From Candidatus Krumholzibacteriia bacterium (GTDB taxonomy: Bacteria > Krumholzibacteriota > Krumholzibacteriia > LZORAL124-64-63): DNA of 64,000 nucleotides. The notes under the pieces were generated by a model that saw nothing but the letters and a program-made list of their open reading frames with translations, was not told where the DNA came from and ran no database searches. Positions within the stretch are counted from its first letter, which is position 1. Every line of letters begins with the position of its first letter. Position numbers and translations under genes: made by a program. This document shows, one piece after another, positions 51,903 to 61,913 of the stretch. The stretch is from positions 79,361-143,360 of the forward strand of contig JADGDU010000011.1 of assembly GCA_016744705.1 (NCBI GenBank), written 5' to 3'.

Positions 51903-54054
51903 ATGCGGAAAATTATTCTCTTGAGTGTCTTTGTGTGTCTGGTTGTTTTGGTCGGATGTGCCGGAGGTAGAAAAACGGGGCTTTTGCATGAGGATGTGGC
52001 AAAGAATCCCGAAAAGGCCAAAACTGAAGCTGAAACCACGCCTTTTGGCGACCAGTTGGCTGAGTTTTTGAAATTGCCTGAAAATATCCGTGCTGATGCG
52101 CGCCTGCAAGCAGAGGAAAAAATCGATTATTACGAAGGGTTTGAAAGAGAAAACTACGAACACAGCGACTCTAAAAAACGATTCTGGTATTACAGTGATT
52201 ATTACATCGATCGCAGCACCTGGGGAATTGGGCTGGGCAACAGCATTGTGGGTCTGAAGGAGGCCGCGGAGTTGGACCCATCCTATGCCGAAGCCTGGGG
52301 GGCCTTGGGGCACCTTTTGATGTCCGGGGGCGACCCGACCAGTGCGCAGAAGTATTTGGACAATGCCAGATTGGCTGCCTTGGTCCGAGTTGATTCGGAT
52401 GACCCATTAGATGATGAAACCATGCTGCAGATTTACAAGGACAGGGCTTGGGTTTTGCGGGATTTGACTCTATGGGATGAAGGCTTAGAGGCTGTTCGGG
52501 AGGGCTTGACCTTCAAGCGCGGGGACCAGGACCTGGTGCTGATCAAAGGATTGTTACTGGCGGGAGCCGGGCGATATTCTGAAGCCAACAGCCTGGCTGT
52601 GCGCATGGCTCCCTACGATTATAGTAAAGTGGATTATTGGCATTATGGGTATTCCCAAACCACTTCCAATTTTGGTCAAATATGGATCAAGTCCCAAGCT
52701 CTGCTGGCCATCGGTGATTATGAAATGGCCCGGCAGGTGCTGGGTGATTTGGACCACCGGGAGGACCAGCTGTATGTGCCTCACATGGCCCGATTCTGGA
52801 ACGATGTGGGTTTGGCCGCTGAATTGGTGGGGGAAGAAAGAGGGGCTCGGTATTACGCCCTGGGCTTTGTCAGTCGTCCTTATCAAGGGTATTACCCCTG
52901 GCAGGGTGGAACTGGTCGCTGCCCGGAAATCCTTCCAAGAGCAGGGGGAAGTTGATGGAGGAACGTCCCTGCTCATTGGGTTGCTGGAAATGAGCGACGG
53001 TCATAATGAACAAGCCATCATCTTGCTGACTGAAGCGGTGGAGGCCGACGATTCTTTGGCTGCCGGTTGGCGGACATTGGGAGTGCTGCACGTGAGGGCA
53101 GGGGAAAGTGACCTGACTGAGGTCGCGATGAATAAGGCCTTGCAGCTGGAACCGAATTCCCTTTCAGGCCTCTACAATCGAGGACTGTTGAGGCTGCAGG
53201 ATAAAAGGTTTGTGGAGGCTGTGGCTGATTTGGAGAAAGCCTGGAAGATGGATCCTGAGAACCACGAAGTGCAGCGTGTGCTCCAGATGGCAGCCACCAG
53301 CTACCGTGCCAATGGAGGCGATCCCGCCCAGCTTCGCCTGGATGTGGAGGCCTATGAAGTGGTGGCCGTCAGTGATGGTCCACCGCTGGATCTGGTGGCT
53401 GACCCCGCGGCTTTGGTGGCCCAATTGAACGCCGAAATCACTTCCTTTTTCAGTGTCCCCGACTCCATTGCTGGGACCCTGAGTCCAGATGATCCTGCCT
53501 TGAATGATTTAGCCCAGAGATACCAGGAAACGGGAGATCCGGATGTGCGCCGGGCTCTGGCTCTGGCTTATCTGGACCGAGGCATGAACCATGAAGCCCA
53601 GGCTTTGTTGGCTCTCGGATGGGGTGTGGATTTGATGGCTGGCGAAGAAATCATGCTGCTCTATGTGGATCGTTTGTTAGGGCAGAAGGAAAGAGCAGAT
53701 GCTCTGGCTGATGCTTTGATGGCGGGGGAAGCGTTTACTGATAATGCTCATTTGATGTCATTGTTGGAAGACACCTTAAGGCTTCCCTGGTGGGCGCAGC
53801 CCGGTGGCTCAGGCCACTACACTGAAGGCTATGGGGCTTATGTTTATGGATGTGCGGATACATTCAGTATTGATTATTGGATGGGGACGGATTTCAATGA
53901 AGTGCGCGCTGCGAACCATCAGAATCTCGGATATTCCGACCCCATATTGTCCCGATGGTTCAAGGATTCCCAAGAAGGAAATAGGGGATTTGGGGCTGGC
54001 GCCAACGGTGGTGTGCCCGTAGACAAAACGAAAGGTGCCGTGGGTTTCAGATGA
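51903..54054 (+). pseudogene. TPR lipoprotein with +1 frameshift
   Basis: A lipoprotein (lipobox VGC near residue 19) built of TPR-like repeats, read in two frames. The first frame runs from 51903 and ends at 52955; the second continues from about 52905 to 54054 with more TPR units (AGWRTLGVLHVRAGESDLTEVAMNKALQLEPNS, YNRGLLRLQDKRFVEAVADLEKAW). Removing one G from the GGG at 52904-52906 restores a single frame of about 716 residues: PYQGYYPWQ joined to VELVAARKSFQ. This may be a sequencing error, a recent mutation or a real disruption. A clear ATG and promoter precede it. Confidence 0.78.
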
Positions 54055-54074
54055 TGCTGGCATTTGGAGAGAGA

Positions 54075-54114
54075 TTCGGTTTCAATTCCCATGTGGATCA
54101 GAATTGAAACCGAA
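54075..54114 (+). other. Intercistronic stem-loop
   Basis: TTCGGTTTCAATTC pairs with GAATTGAAACCGAA, a perfect 14-bp stem around a 12-base loop, between the TPR lipoprotein gene and the zinc-ribbon gene. No T-tract follows, so read-through is likely; it may protect or process the mRNA. Confidence 0.5.
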
Positions 54115-54140
54115 AATTGAACCTGATAGGGAAATCTGTT

Positions 54141-54458
54141 TTGAATAACCCAGTCTGTCCCAGCTGTGAGCATGTCTTTTCCTGGTCGAATGCTCTGAAA
54201 CAAATCCTCGGCCCCAGCCGCGGGGGCACGGCCCTTTGGGGTGCTCTTTGCCCCTCTTGCGGGGCCGATTTGCGAGTGCCCAAATCCCGGGTGATGCTCA
54301 TCGTGGCCTCAGCCATTTTCTTCGGTAGCCAAAGTTCAACTGTTCTTGTCCTGCGCGATATTACCGTGTGGCAATTGTATGCCGCCAAGGTTTTGCTCAT
54401 CCTGGGTTTTTATGCCATCGCCGTTTTCTTTCTTCTCAAACTGGAGTTGGTGGAATGA
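54141..54458 (+). CDS. Small zinc-ribbon membrane protein
   Basis: A 105-residue protein with two CPxC pairs (CPSCEHVFSW and CPSCGADL) forming a probable zinc ribbon, then two membrane segments (about 56-75 and 80-102). The TTG at 54141 is chosen because a TAGGGA site lies eight bases upstream and the protein then starts MNNPVCPSC; a TTG at 54117 is less likely. Its stop overlaps the S9 peptidase start (ATGA). Function unknown. Confidence 0.78.
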   Translation: MNNPVCPSCEHVFSWSNALKQILGPSRGGTALWGALCPSCGADLRVPKSRVMLIVASAIFFGSQSSTVLVLRDITVWQLYAAKVLLILGFYAIAVFFLLKLELVE

Positions 54459-56443
54459 GATTTCTGCTGTTGGCTCTCCTGCTTCTGGCAGGAACATCGG
54501 CCTCGGCCATGATGCCCGATGATATCCTGACCATGAAATCTGCATCAGTTGTGGAGCTCTCTCCCAATGGGAATCTTTTGCTGTTCACCATTGGCCAATG
54601 GGATGGTGAGAACCATAAACGTCTGAGCACCATGTACCGGCGTGACCTCGAAACAGGCAAAGACCTGATCATTTTCACCCCCGAGGACAAAAGCTACGGC
54701 GCAACTTGGAACCCAGACGGCCTGTCGGTGGCGTATTTGCGCCTTGTGGACGCCGGAGTGGAAGTTTGGTTGATGGACCGAGATGGGTCCAACCGCCGGT
54801 GTTTGAGCCAGGGTTCCGGAAATTTTGGAGGACTGCATTGGTCCCCCGATGGAAAGGCACTGGCCTGGGTGGCCCAGGACCTGACAGCCCAGGAAGCTCC
54901 CGGTGTGGAAGGCCGTTTTGTGGTGGCCGATGGCTTGGGGTACCGGCATCTGGGCCAGGGATACCGCAAAGGGAAACGGGGCCAGCTGTTCGTCATGAAT
55001 GTTGCCGATGGCCAGTCTCACCGACTCTTCCAGAAATCTCTGGATGTTCGCCACCTGTTCTGGTCCCCAGATAGCAGACAGCTTGTATTCGAGGCCAAGG
55101 AAGAAGCCAACCTGGGATTGACCGTCAATACGGATTTGTGGGTTGTGGATGCCGATGGTGCCAATCTTCACCAACTGACTCATAATCCCGGAGCCGATTC
55201 CAAACCTCGCTGGTTGCCCAACGGACGCATCGCCTGGTTGCGTGCTGAGCATCCCCTCTGGGAAACTGCACCCATGAAGGTGGCAGTCATGGACCCGGAA
55301 CAAGGTGACGCCGGCCCTCTTGAATTTCATGGTACCGGGTTTGATGATTGGATCATGAAACTCACCAATGATGGGAACGATTTGTACTTGATGGGCGCCC
55401 ACCGGGGATGCCTTGATTTGGTGAAGGTGGACGGCGACAGCCACCAATTTATAACCGACAGCCGGCACGACTTCTGGTCCGTGCAGATAGCTGGCGGACG
55501 GGCCGTGTTTTCTGGGGCCGGCCAGACCAATCCCGGCTCCATCTTCATGGTGGATTTGCGCACCAAAGCCAAATTTCCCCGAGCCCCGCAAGTTCTCATT
55601 GACCCCAATGAACGTTGGCGAAAAAAGGTGGGGCTCACCGAACCGGAACCATTCAGCCTTGAGGTTGATGGCCGTCTCATCGAAGGCTGGTTTTTCAAAC
55701 CACAGGATCTGGCACCAGGGGAGAAGGTGGCCACCGTGCTCAGCATCCACGGAGGGCCTGAGTGGATGTATGGCGGGTATTTCCTGCCAGAGTTTCACAT
55801 TCTGCCCTCTCATCATTATGGTGTGATCATTGCCAATCCAACCGGGAGTACCGGGTACGGTACGGAATTTCAGGCCGGTATCCGGGGTGATTGGGTGGGG
55901 CGCCCTGCAAAAGAATTGATGGCCTGCGTTGATTTTGCCATAGAACAGGGTTGGGCGGACAAGGATCATCTGGCCGTGATGGGCGGCAGTTATGGCGGGC
56001 ATCTGGCAGCGGCCCTCACCACCCAAACCAGGCGTTTTGGCGCGGCGGCCGTGGACCGCATGTACCCCGAATTGATCTCTTTCTGGGGCACCACGGACGA
56101 AAAATGGTTTCCCGAATATGAGTTCACGGGAAAACCGTGGGAACCTGGGGCCAGGGAAGTCTATTTAAAAAACTCACCCTTTGAACAAGTGGATCAGGTG
56201 AAAACGCCCACCCTCATCAGCCAGGGGCATCGTGATTATCGATGCCTGGCGGCGGGTGGCCAGATTTGGTTCTCGGCATTGCAATCTCTGGGCGTGCCCT
56301 CACGGTTTGTGCGGTTTGAGAATGAAGGCCATGGCATCCGCCATCCACAAAATCAGGTGAGTTACCAAAAGTTGTTGCTGGAGTGGTTTGAAAAACACTT
56401 ACTGGACGAGCCTTTGAACATGGACAAAGAAGATTATGAATGA
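54455..56443 (+). CDS. Exported S9-family prolyl oligopeptidase-like peptidase
   Basis: A serine peptidase of 662 residues with a signal peptide (about 1-19). The N-terminal two thirds are a beta-propeller with WSPDG-type blades (LHWSPDGKALAW, LFWSPDSRQLVF). The C-terminal alpha/beta-hydrolase domain has the triad Ser512 (GGSYGG), Asp594 (GHRDYR) and His626 (EGHGI), and the oxyanion-side HGGPEW. This is S9C (acylaminoacyl-peptidase-like). It likely degrades peptides in the periplasm. Confidence 0.92.
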   Translation: MRFLLLALLLLAGTSASAMMPDDILTMKSASVVELSPNGNLLLFTIGQWDGENHKRLSTMYRRDLETGKDLIIFTPEDKSYGATWNPDGLSVAYLRLVDAGVEVWLMDRDGSNRRCLSQGSGNFGGLHWSPDGKALAWVAQDLTAQEAPGVEGRFVVADGLGYRHLGQGYRKGKRGQLFVMNVADGQSHRLFQKSLDVRHLFWSPDSRQLVFEAKEEANLGLTVNTDLWVVDADGANLHQLTHNPGADSKPRWLPNGRIAWLRAEHPLWETAPMKVAVMDPEQGDAGPLEFHGTGFDDWIMKLTNDGNDLYLMGAHRGCLDLVKVDGDSHQFITDSRHDFWSVQIAGGRAVFSGAGQTNPGSIFMVDLRTKAKFPRAPQVLIDPNERWRKKVGLTEPEPFSLEVDGRLIEGWFFKPQDLAPGEKVATVLSIHGGPEWMYGGYFLPEFHILPSHHYGVIIANPTGSTGYGTEFQAGIRGDWVGRPAKELMACVDFAIEQGWADKDHLAVMGGSYGGHLAAALTTQTRRFGAAAVDRMYPELISFWGTTDEKWFPEYEFTGKPWEPGAREVYLKNSPFEQVDQVKTPTLISQGHRDYRCLAAGGQIWFSALQSLGVPSRFVRFENEGHGIRHPQNQVSYQKLLLEWFEKHLLDEPLNMDKEDYE

Positions 56444-57293
56444 AATCCAACTTCCGGAAGTGAGCCTGGCCAAACGCCTCAGTCTGTGGTTGATGACGGC
56501 GGCCATGGTTTTAATCATCGGGATGAAAAGCCATGGCGAGGTTATCTCCGAGGTGCCCTGGCACTTTCTGGGTTGGCCGGCTCTGGTGGTCTCACTGATC
56601 TTGGCCTGGCGTAAAGGCTCGGACAGTTGGGCCAAGACCACGGTGCTTCTGGCCTACCTTATTACGGTGCTGCATTTCACCCGCATTGATGGAGACACCA
56701 CCAATGCGCACGTTTTGGAATTGGCCCTGATGCTGGGTGTTGGCATCCTGTTGGTCCCTGCCCTGTTGGCTAAGTATTGGATGAAGGAAAGCCTGGACTA
56801 CAGTTGGTTTCGTGGCCGATGGTCATTGAAAATGTGGCTATGGTTTCCCATGGGTTTTGTATTGGCTTTCACTTTCCTCTACGTGTATTTCAACTATTGG
56901 ACACCCACTTTGCACCACAGTTGGCCCTTGCCTCTGGAAGGCCCCCGTGGACCAGAATTGTGGCGGCTTTTCTGGGGCTGCAATTTTGTGGGCGTGTGGG
57001 ATGAACTGGCTTTCATCAACTTTGTCTTTGTTCTGCTGAGCCGGCACTTTCGGTTTGGTGAGGCCAATTTGGCCCAGGCTTTTTTCTTCACCAGTTTTTT
57101 GCACGAGATGGCTTTTGTGGGCTGGGGGCCGGTGGTTCTTTTTGTGTTTGCTCTGGTCCAGGGCCTGACTTATCGCCGTACGGAATCGTTGTTCTATATT
57201 GTGATCTTACATTTGATGATCGATTCTGTTTTGTTCTACATGATCGCCAACCAGTGGTATCCCGGTTTTGGTTGGCATCCCTGGGGAGGGTAG
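56436..57293 (+). CDS. CPBP-like intramembrane protease homologue, degenerate
   Basis: A protein of 285 residues with about eight membrane segments. The position and order of motifs are like the CPBP/Abi family: WDELAFIN near residue 190 where EExxxR is expected, FLHEM near 223 for FxxxH, and HLMID near 258 for HxxxN/D. The first motif lacks the usual Glu-Glu and Arg, so catalysis is doubtful. It overlaps the S9 gene by eight bases. Confidence 0.65.
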   Translation: MNEIQLPEVSLAKRLSLWLMTAAMVLIIGMKSHGEVISEVPWHFLGWPALVVSLILAWRKGSDSWAKTTVLLAYLITVLHFTRIDGDTTNAHVLELALMLGVGILLVPALLAKYWMKESLDYSWFRGRWSLKMWLWFPMGFVLAFTFLYVYFNYWTPTLHHSWPLPLEGPRGPELWRLFWGCNFVGVWDELAFINFVFVLLSRHFRFGEANLAQAFFFTSFLHEMAFVGWGPVVLFVFALVQGLTYRRTESLFYIVILHLMIDSVLFYMIANQWYPGFGWHPWGG

Positions 57294-57296
57294 CCG

Positions 57297-58088
57297 GTGA
57301 GAAATTTTTGGACAGGTTTGGTTCTGATCCTTTTGCTGGCCTGGCCCTGTAGCGTGCTGGCGCAGTGGGTGACTTTGGACGATGGGTTGGAGTTGGGTCG
57401 TTTCGACTCTGGTATGCGCACCGCAAACTCTACAGGTGATTTGGTGGTGTTGCGGATGGACACAGAGCAGTGGGGATTGCGGGCGTTTGTGCCCGAAGAA
57501 TCGGATGGCTACAAAGGGCGATCGGCCAAACGTTGGTGCGAATTGGGAAATCTCACTGCTGCCATCAACGCGGGGATGTACCAGGCCGATAAGGTGACTC
57601 ACGTTGGTTATTTGAAAATTGACGGTAAGGTGGTCAATTCTTTCCGCAACGATTATTTATCGGCCGCGGCGTTTGGTCCCATCGATCCGGCAGAGCCTTA
57701 CTTTCGCATCTTTGATTTGGATGAAACGACCATGGGAGAAATCTCCGCTCGATACCGTACGGTGATCCAGAATCTTCGCCTGGTGAAACGGGCCGGAGAG
57801 AATCGTTGGCAACAGGCCAGTGATGGCTGGCAGGAAGCTGCTTTGGCCGAAGATTATAATGGCCGGGCCCTGTTGATTTACTGTGACCGGCGCTGGAGCA
57901 TGCACGAATTTAACGAGATCATTCTGTCTTTGCCCCTGGGACTCGTGGCAGCCCAGCACCTGGAGGGCCGGATGCAGGCCAGCCTTTGGATTAATCATCC
58001 GAAAGTGGATGCCTCTGGTTTACCAGGCAGCAATGCCCGCCCTACTGTGCCCAATATTTTGGGGGTGACGAAACGCCACCCCCACTAG
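57297..58088 (+). CDS. Exported phosphodiester glycosidase family protein
   Basis: A 263-residue exported protein with a signal peptide ending at VLA and the NAGPA-type fold features AINAGMYQADKVTHVGYLKIDGKVVN, a segment RALLIYCDRRWSMHEFNEII, and HLEGRMQASLWI near the end. The family includes the human N-acetylglucosamine-1-phosphodiester glycosidase and bacterial cell-wall proteins. The start is the GTG at 57297, three bases after the previous stop. Substrate unknown. Confidence 0.82.
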   Translation: MRNFWTGLVLILLLAWPCSVLAQWVTLDDGLELGRFDSGMRTANSTGDLVVLRMDTEQWGLRAFVPEESDGYKGRSAKRWCELGNLTAAINAGMYQADKVTHVGYLKIDGKVVNSFRNDYLSAAAFGPIDPAEPYFRIFDLDETTMGEISARYRTVIQNLRLVKRAGENRWQQASDGWQEAALAEDYNGRALLIYCDRRWSMHEFNEIILSLPLGLVAAQHLEGRMQASLWINHPKVDASGLPGSNARPTVPNILGVTKRHPH

Positions 58089-58094
58089 ATCATC

Positions 58095-58118
58095 CAGAAA
58101 TTACAAGAGTTTCTGTTT
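58095..58118 (+). terminator. Weak terminator after glycosidase gene
   Basis: CAGAAA (58095-58100) pairs with TTTCTG (58110-58115) and TTT follows. A short AT-rich stem; weak. It lies between convergent genes. Confidence 0.3.
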
Positions 58119-58132
58119 CCTGATTTGAATGC

Positions 58133-60739
58133 CTATCTGACAACAACCACCCGGCCGGTCAGCACTTCAACGCCGGCCACGGCCCGCACAAAGTACACGC
58201 CACTGGATGTGCTGCGTCCACCACTGTCACGGCCGTCCCACATCAGAGCATTGCTGCCACTGGACATGTTACCGGTGTGAAGCTGGCGGATGCGGGCGCC
58301 ACGAGCGTCGTAAATATCCACCGAGACATTGGTACTGGTTGGCAGGTTCAACTGCAAACGTGCGCTGCCACCGGTGACATTACCCAGGATGTTCAACTGG
58401 GGTGTGGTGATGAAGACGCCGCCCACGGGGGTGGTGGCCGTCACCGCAAAGTTTTCCATACCGCTGAGAAGACTGCGTTCGACACCATCGCTGGCAAAGG
58501 CGCGCCAGTAGTAGTTGCCGGGGGCCAGTGAGGAGACTTGCCATTGGGTCTGGCCTGTTCCTTCGGTGACGCCGCTGATGGAGTCGAGCAGATCAACGCC
58601 GAGCTCATCATTGTAAATGTTGAATCCGTAGGTGACGGTTTCACCTTCGGGGTCGGTGACGTTGGACACAGTCAGCATGGGGCTGGTGCCGACGACTTGG
58701 CCGCCGATGGGACTGAGGGCAACCGGTGCCATGGGGGCCAGGTTGTCGCTGCCGCCTCCGGTGAGCATGACATCATCGATGTACCAACCGTCTTCGGTGA
58801 CCGAGTAATCGGTTTCGAGAATGAAGCGGAAACTGAGGTCCTGACCGACATAGGCCGAGAGGTCCAATTCCACTTGTTCCCATGTGCTTTGCTCTCCATC
58901 AAAAGAAATCAGAGAGTTCCAGCCGCCACCGTTTGCTGATACCTGGACACGGCCATAATCGTAGTTGTCTTCAATGTCGTAGCGATGCCAGAAGCTGAGA
59001 GTGCTGGCCTGGTAGGTGCCATTCATGGTGGCGGTGGTGGCTTGTTCGTCACTGTATTCGCCGGAGGGAGAGTCGGTCAGGCTGTTGGACGGGCTGTGAG
59101 ACTGGGAGCTGGTGGCATTCCAGGCACCAGTGGTGGTCCAGTTGGCCAGGCCATTTTCGAAATCATCCCAGAAGATACTGTTGGGCGTACCCACCATGAA
59201 AGCTAAGTCGTAGGTGCGGTCATCGCCGGGAGCATGCAGGGTGACGGTGAAGTTTACCAGGTGGCCATTGGGGCAACCGTCATCGATGGTGATGGGCAGC
59301 GGATTGTTGCCAAGGGTGGTGCTGGCCATGGAAGCGAGATCGCCGATGTTGCGTTCCACTTCATCAAAATGCACCCAGGCATCGTCGCTGCTGACAGTTA
59401 GGCTTAAGCCCATGCCGCTGGCGACCACCGATTGGTTTTCGATGGTGAAATTTAAGAATCCACTTTGACCGGGATCGATGGACTTGGCAGGACTGCTGAC
59501 CACGGCCGTGTTCACATCATAGTACGTACCGGCGGCGCGCATCAGGTAGATGTGGGGCCAGATGTTTTCCTGGAAGAGAGGGCCGCGCCGGTTCTCTTCA
59601 GGCCAGAACCCATCGCTGCCGCTACCAATTTCGTTTGTGAAGGTATAGATCAGGTTGTGTTCGCTTGTATCGCCGTAAACCCAATCGTTGGTTCCGCCGT
59701 TAACATCGTAGTTGAGGACGCCGCCTGGCTGGCCATATTCATAACCGTTGAATTTGGTCATTTCTGCACCCATGTGTTCATAGGTGGCGGCGTGGGGCGT
59801 GTCATTTGTGGTGTAACCCCAGGGATAGAGTGTCAAATTACTATATGTATGCACGGAGTCGTGGGTGCGGAAGTTGTGATCGTTGATGAGGGCCATCAAG
59901 GCTTGAACTTCGGGTTCGCTACCAGCGGAGGGGCCGCGGTAGGTGTCATCGTTGGTGTAGGGGCTGCTGCCTGAGTTGTCGTAACCCCAGTTGTAGGGAT
60001 AGTTGCGGTTGGGGTCGACACCATAGGTGCCATCGCCGTTGTTACGACGGTTTTTACGCCACATGCCACCACCATTGGGATTGGTGCTTTCGTTGTAGAC
60101 AAATCCGTCGGGGTTCACCACAGGAACCACGTACAGTTCACGGTTGTTCAGCAACCAGGTGATTTCCGGGTCGACACCATAATTTTGGCCCAGGTATTCG
60201 GCGAACATAATGGTGAACTCAGCAGCCATGACTTCACGGGCATGGTGCAAACCATCAATCAGAATTTCTGGTTCATTCTCATCCACTTCGGGGTTGGCCG
60301 ACACACGGAAACACCAGATGTCACGGCCTTGATGAGATTGACCGATGGACCATTTTTCACTGATGACTTCTGGGTACAGCGTGTGCAAGCTGTCCACAAA
60401 GGCAACGTTTTCGCTGTATGTATGATAGACACCAAAGCCGGCATCTTTGCTGCGGGAAGCATAATTGGCTTCCATGTTTTCGGTGAGAATTTCAACTCGC
60501 AAACCGGCGTCCTTGAGGAAGTTGAGCTCCTCTTTCTGGGCGGCCACTTCAGCATGATGGCCAGGTTTGATGCTCAGGACATCCAGGCGGTTGATGTTGG
60601 CTTTGATAAAAGCCAAGTCAGCAGCTGAGTCCAGATGCACCAGAACCAGAGAGTGAGATGTTTCAGCGGCCATGGCCGAAACGGACATCAAGATTGTCAG
60701 CGCGAAAAAAATCGCAGCCAGCGTGCGGGACCAATTCAT
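58133..60739 (-). CDS. Exported M14 zinc carboxypeptidase with sorting domain
   Basis: An 868-residue secreted protease. After a signal peptide (1-24) and propeptide, the M14 domain (about 110-400) has the zinc site HHARE (His166, Glu169), NPDGFVYNE, VDPNRNYPYNWG, the later His of HTYSN and the catalytic Glu of TNEIGSG. Next are a beta-rich region and a jellyroll-like domain (IFWDDFENGLANWTTTGAW), a fibronectin III-like domain, and a C-terminal FlgD/T9SS-like domain (VSVDIYDARGARIRQL...GVYFVRAVAG). This points to secretion or surface attachment as in the FCB group. It has its own promoter. Confidence 0.93.
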   Translation of the reverse strand: MNWSRTLAAIFFALTILMSVSAMAAETSHSLVLVHLDSAADLAFIKANINRLDVLSIKPGHHAEVAAQKEELNFLKDAGLRVEILTENMEANYASRSKDAGFGVYHTYSENVAFVDSLHTLYPEVISEKWSIGQSHQGRDIWCFRVSANPEVDENEPEILIDGLHHAREVMAAEFTIMFAEYLGQNYGVDPEITWLLNNRELYVVPVVNPDGFVYNESTNPNGGGMWRKNRRNNGDGTYGVDPNRNYPYNWGYDNSGSSPYTNDDTYRGPSAGSEPEVQALMALINDHNFRTHDSVHTYSNLTLYPWGYTTNDTPHAATYEHMGAEMTKFNGYEYGQPGGVLNYDVNGGTNDWVYGDTSEHNLIYTFTNEIGSGSDGFWPEENRRGPLFQENIWPHIYLMRAAGTYYDVNTAVVSSPAKSIDPGQSGFLNFTIENQSVVASGMGLSLTVSSDDAWVHFDEVERNIGDLASMASTTLGNNPLPITIDDGCPNGHLVNFTVTLHAPGDDRTYDLAFMVGTPNSIFWDDFENGLANWTTTGAWNATSSQSHSPSNSLTDSPSGEYSDEQATTATMNGTYQASTLSFWHRYDIEDNYDYGRVQVSANGGGWNSLISFDGEQSTWEQVELDLSAYVGQDLSFRFILETDYSVTEDGWYIDDVMLTGGGSDNLAPMAPVALSPIGGQVVGTSPMLTVSNVTDPEGETVTYGFNIYNDELGVDLLDSISGVTEGTGQTQWQVSSLAPGNYYWRAFASDGVERSLLSGMENFAVTATTPVGGVFITTPQLNILGNVTGGSARLQLNLPTSTNVSVDIYDARGARIRQLHTGNMSSGSNALMWDGRDSGGRSTSSGVYFVRAVAGVEVLTGRVVVVR

Positions 60740-60812
60740 GGGATTCCTCCACTATAGGGCGAGTTGGGCGGCTCCATTTCAGGAGTCCTAACTTATTGAA
60801 TTCAACCTATCT

Positions 60813-60841
60813 ATTCTATCAGATATCGAATAGCACCTCAA
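60813..60841 (-). promoter_or_regulatory. Promoter of M14 carboxypeptidase gene
   Basis: On the minus strand, TTGAGG (60841-60836) and TAGAAT (60818-60813) are exactly 17 bases apart, about 75 bases before the ATG, in an AT-rich stretch. The best sigma-70 match in the window. Confidence 0.55.
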
Positions 60842-60906
60842 ATGGTATAAAATAACATCTTTGTGATAGTTTTTTACAGAACGGGAAGTCTTTGTAATAT
60901 GGAGTA

Positions 60907-60938
60907 TAAAAAAACGCCAGCCCCGAAAGGCTGGCGTT
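60907..60938 (-). terminator. Terminator of malate dehydrogenase gene
   Basis: On the minus strand, AACGCCAGCC / GGCTGGCGTT with a six-base loop is followed by a T-run (plus-strand A at 60908-60914). It lies 22 bases after the mdh stop. Confidence 0.9.
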
Positions 60939-60959
60939 CTATATCAAGCACCAGGGGAC

Positions 60960-61913
60960 TTATTTGGTCTTGTCCACTTCGGCACAGGTCTTTTTCACCG
61001 CGTTGATGGAGACCTTGAGGGCCTTCTTCTCGTCGGCGTTCAATTTAACCTTGATGATTTTTTCGATGCCGTTTTTGCCAAGCACCACAGGCACGCCCAC
61101 GAAGAGATTCTTCACGCCGTACTCACCCTGCAGGTAAGCAGCCACGGGAACGATCTTTTTCTTATCGAAGGCGATGGCCTCGATCATCTCCAAGGCACTG
61201 ACGGCCGGGCTGACAAAAGCGGAGCCACTGCCCAGCAATTTGACCACTTCTCCACCGGCGCCACGGGTGCGCTTCTCAATTTTAGCCAGCTTGGCTTTAG
61301 TGACAAACTCTTCCACAGGCATGCCATAAATCCGGGTGGCACTGCGCACGGGAACCATGGTGTCGCCATGCCCCCCAAGGACCACAGCTTCAATGTTTTC
61401 CACGGAAATTCCGGCTTCCTGGGAGACAAAGTACTTGTAACGGGCGCTGTCCAGCACACCGGCCATACCCATGATTTTGTTGGGCTTGAAGCCACCTTTT
61501 TTGAAGAGGCGGTAAACGATGGCATCCAGAGGGTTGGCAATGGAGATCACAAAGGCATTGGGTGCATATTTTTTGATGCCCGCTGCCACAAAGTCGGTGA
61601 TCTTCAGGTTGATGGCCAGCAACTCTTCACGGCTGGGGAAGGTTCCGTCGGGACGCATGGCCCGAGGCACACCAGCAGTGTTGATGACAAAGTCGCATCC
61701 TTCGAGAATGTCGTAGCTTTTGCTACCAATGACACGAATGTCACGGCCATAAACAGGCGTAGCTTCTGCAATATCCAGGCACTTGCCGGCTGCAAATTCA
61801 GGATCCTTGACGTCGACGAGGGCCACTTCACGAGCCAATCCGCGATTTACAATTTCAGATACGCACACGCCGCCGATGTTTCCTCCACCGACGATACCGA
61901 TTTTGTTGATCAT
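60960..61913 (-). CDS. mdh: Malate dehydrogenase
   Basis: An NAD-dependent LDH-like malate dehydrogenase of 317 residues, catalysing malate/oxaloacetate interconversion in the TCA cycle. The nucleotide-binding motif GIVGGGNIGG, the TAGVPRAMRPDGTFPSREELLAINLK region with arginines, and the catalytic HG motif GGHGDTMVPV are present. The Arg in substrate position (GVPRAMRPDG) indicates malate rather than lactate. The start at 61913 follows an AAGGAG site; an upstream in-frame ATG is unsupported. Confidence 0.95.
   Translation of the reverse strand: MINKIGIVGGGNIGGVCVSEIVNRGLAREVALVDVKDPEFAAGKCLDIAEATPVYGRDIRVIGSKSYDILEGCDFVINTAGVPRAMRPDGTFPSREELLAINLKITDFVAAGIKKYAPNAFVISIANPLDAIVYRLFKKGGFKPNKIMGMAGVLDSARYKYFVSQEAGISVENIEAVVLGGHGDTMVPVRSATRIYGMPVEEFVTKAKLAKIEKRTRGAGGEVVKLLGSGSAFVSPAVSALEMIEAIAFDKKKIVPVAAYLQGEYGVKNLFVGVPVVLGKNGIEKIIKVKLNADEKKALKVSINAVKKTCAEVDKTK

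Noticed and set aside
54545..56026. A 493-codon antisense frame in the S9 peptidase gene
   Set aside because: The sense gene has signal peptide, propeller and complete catalytic triad; the antisense frame has none of these.
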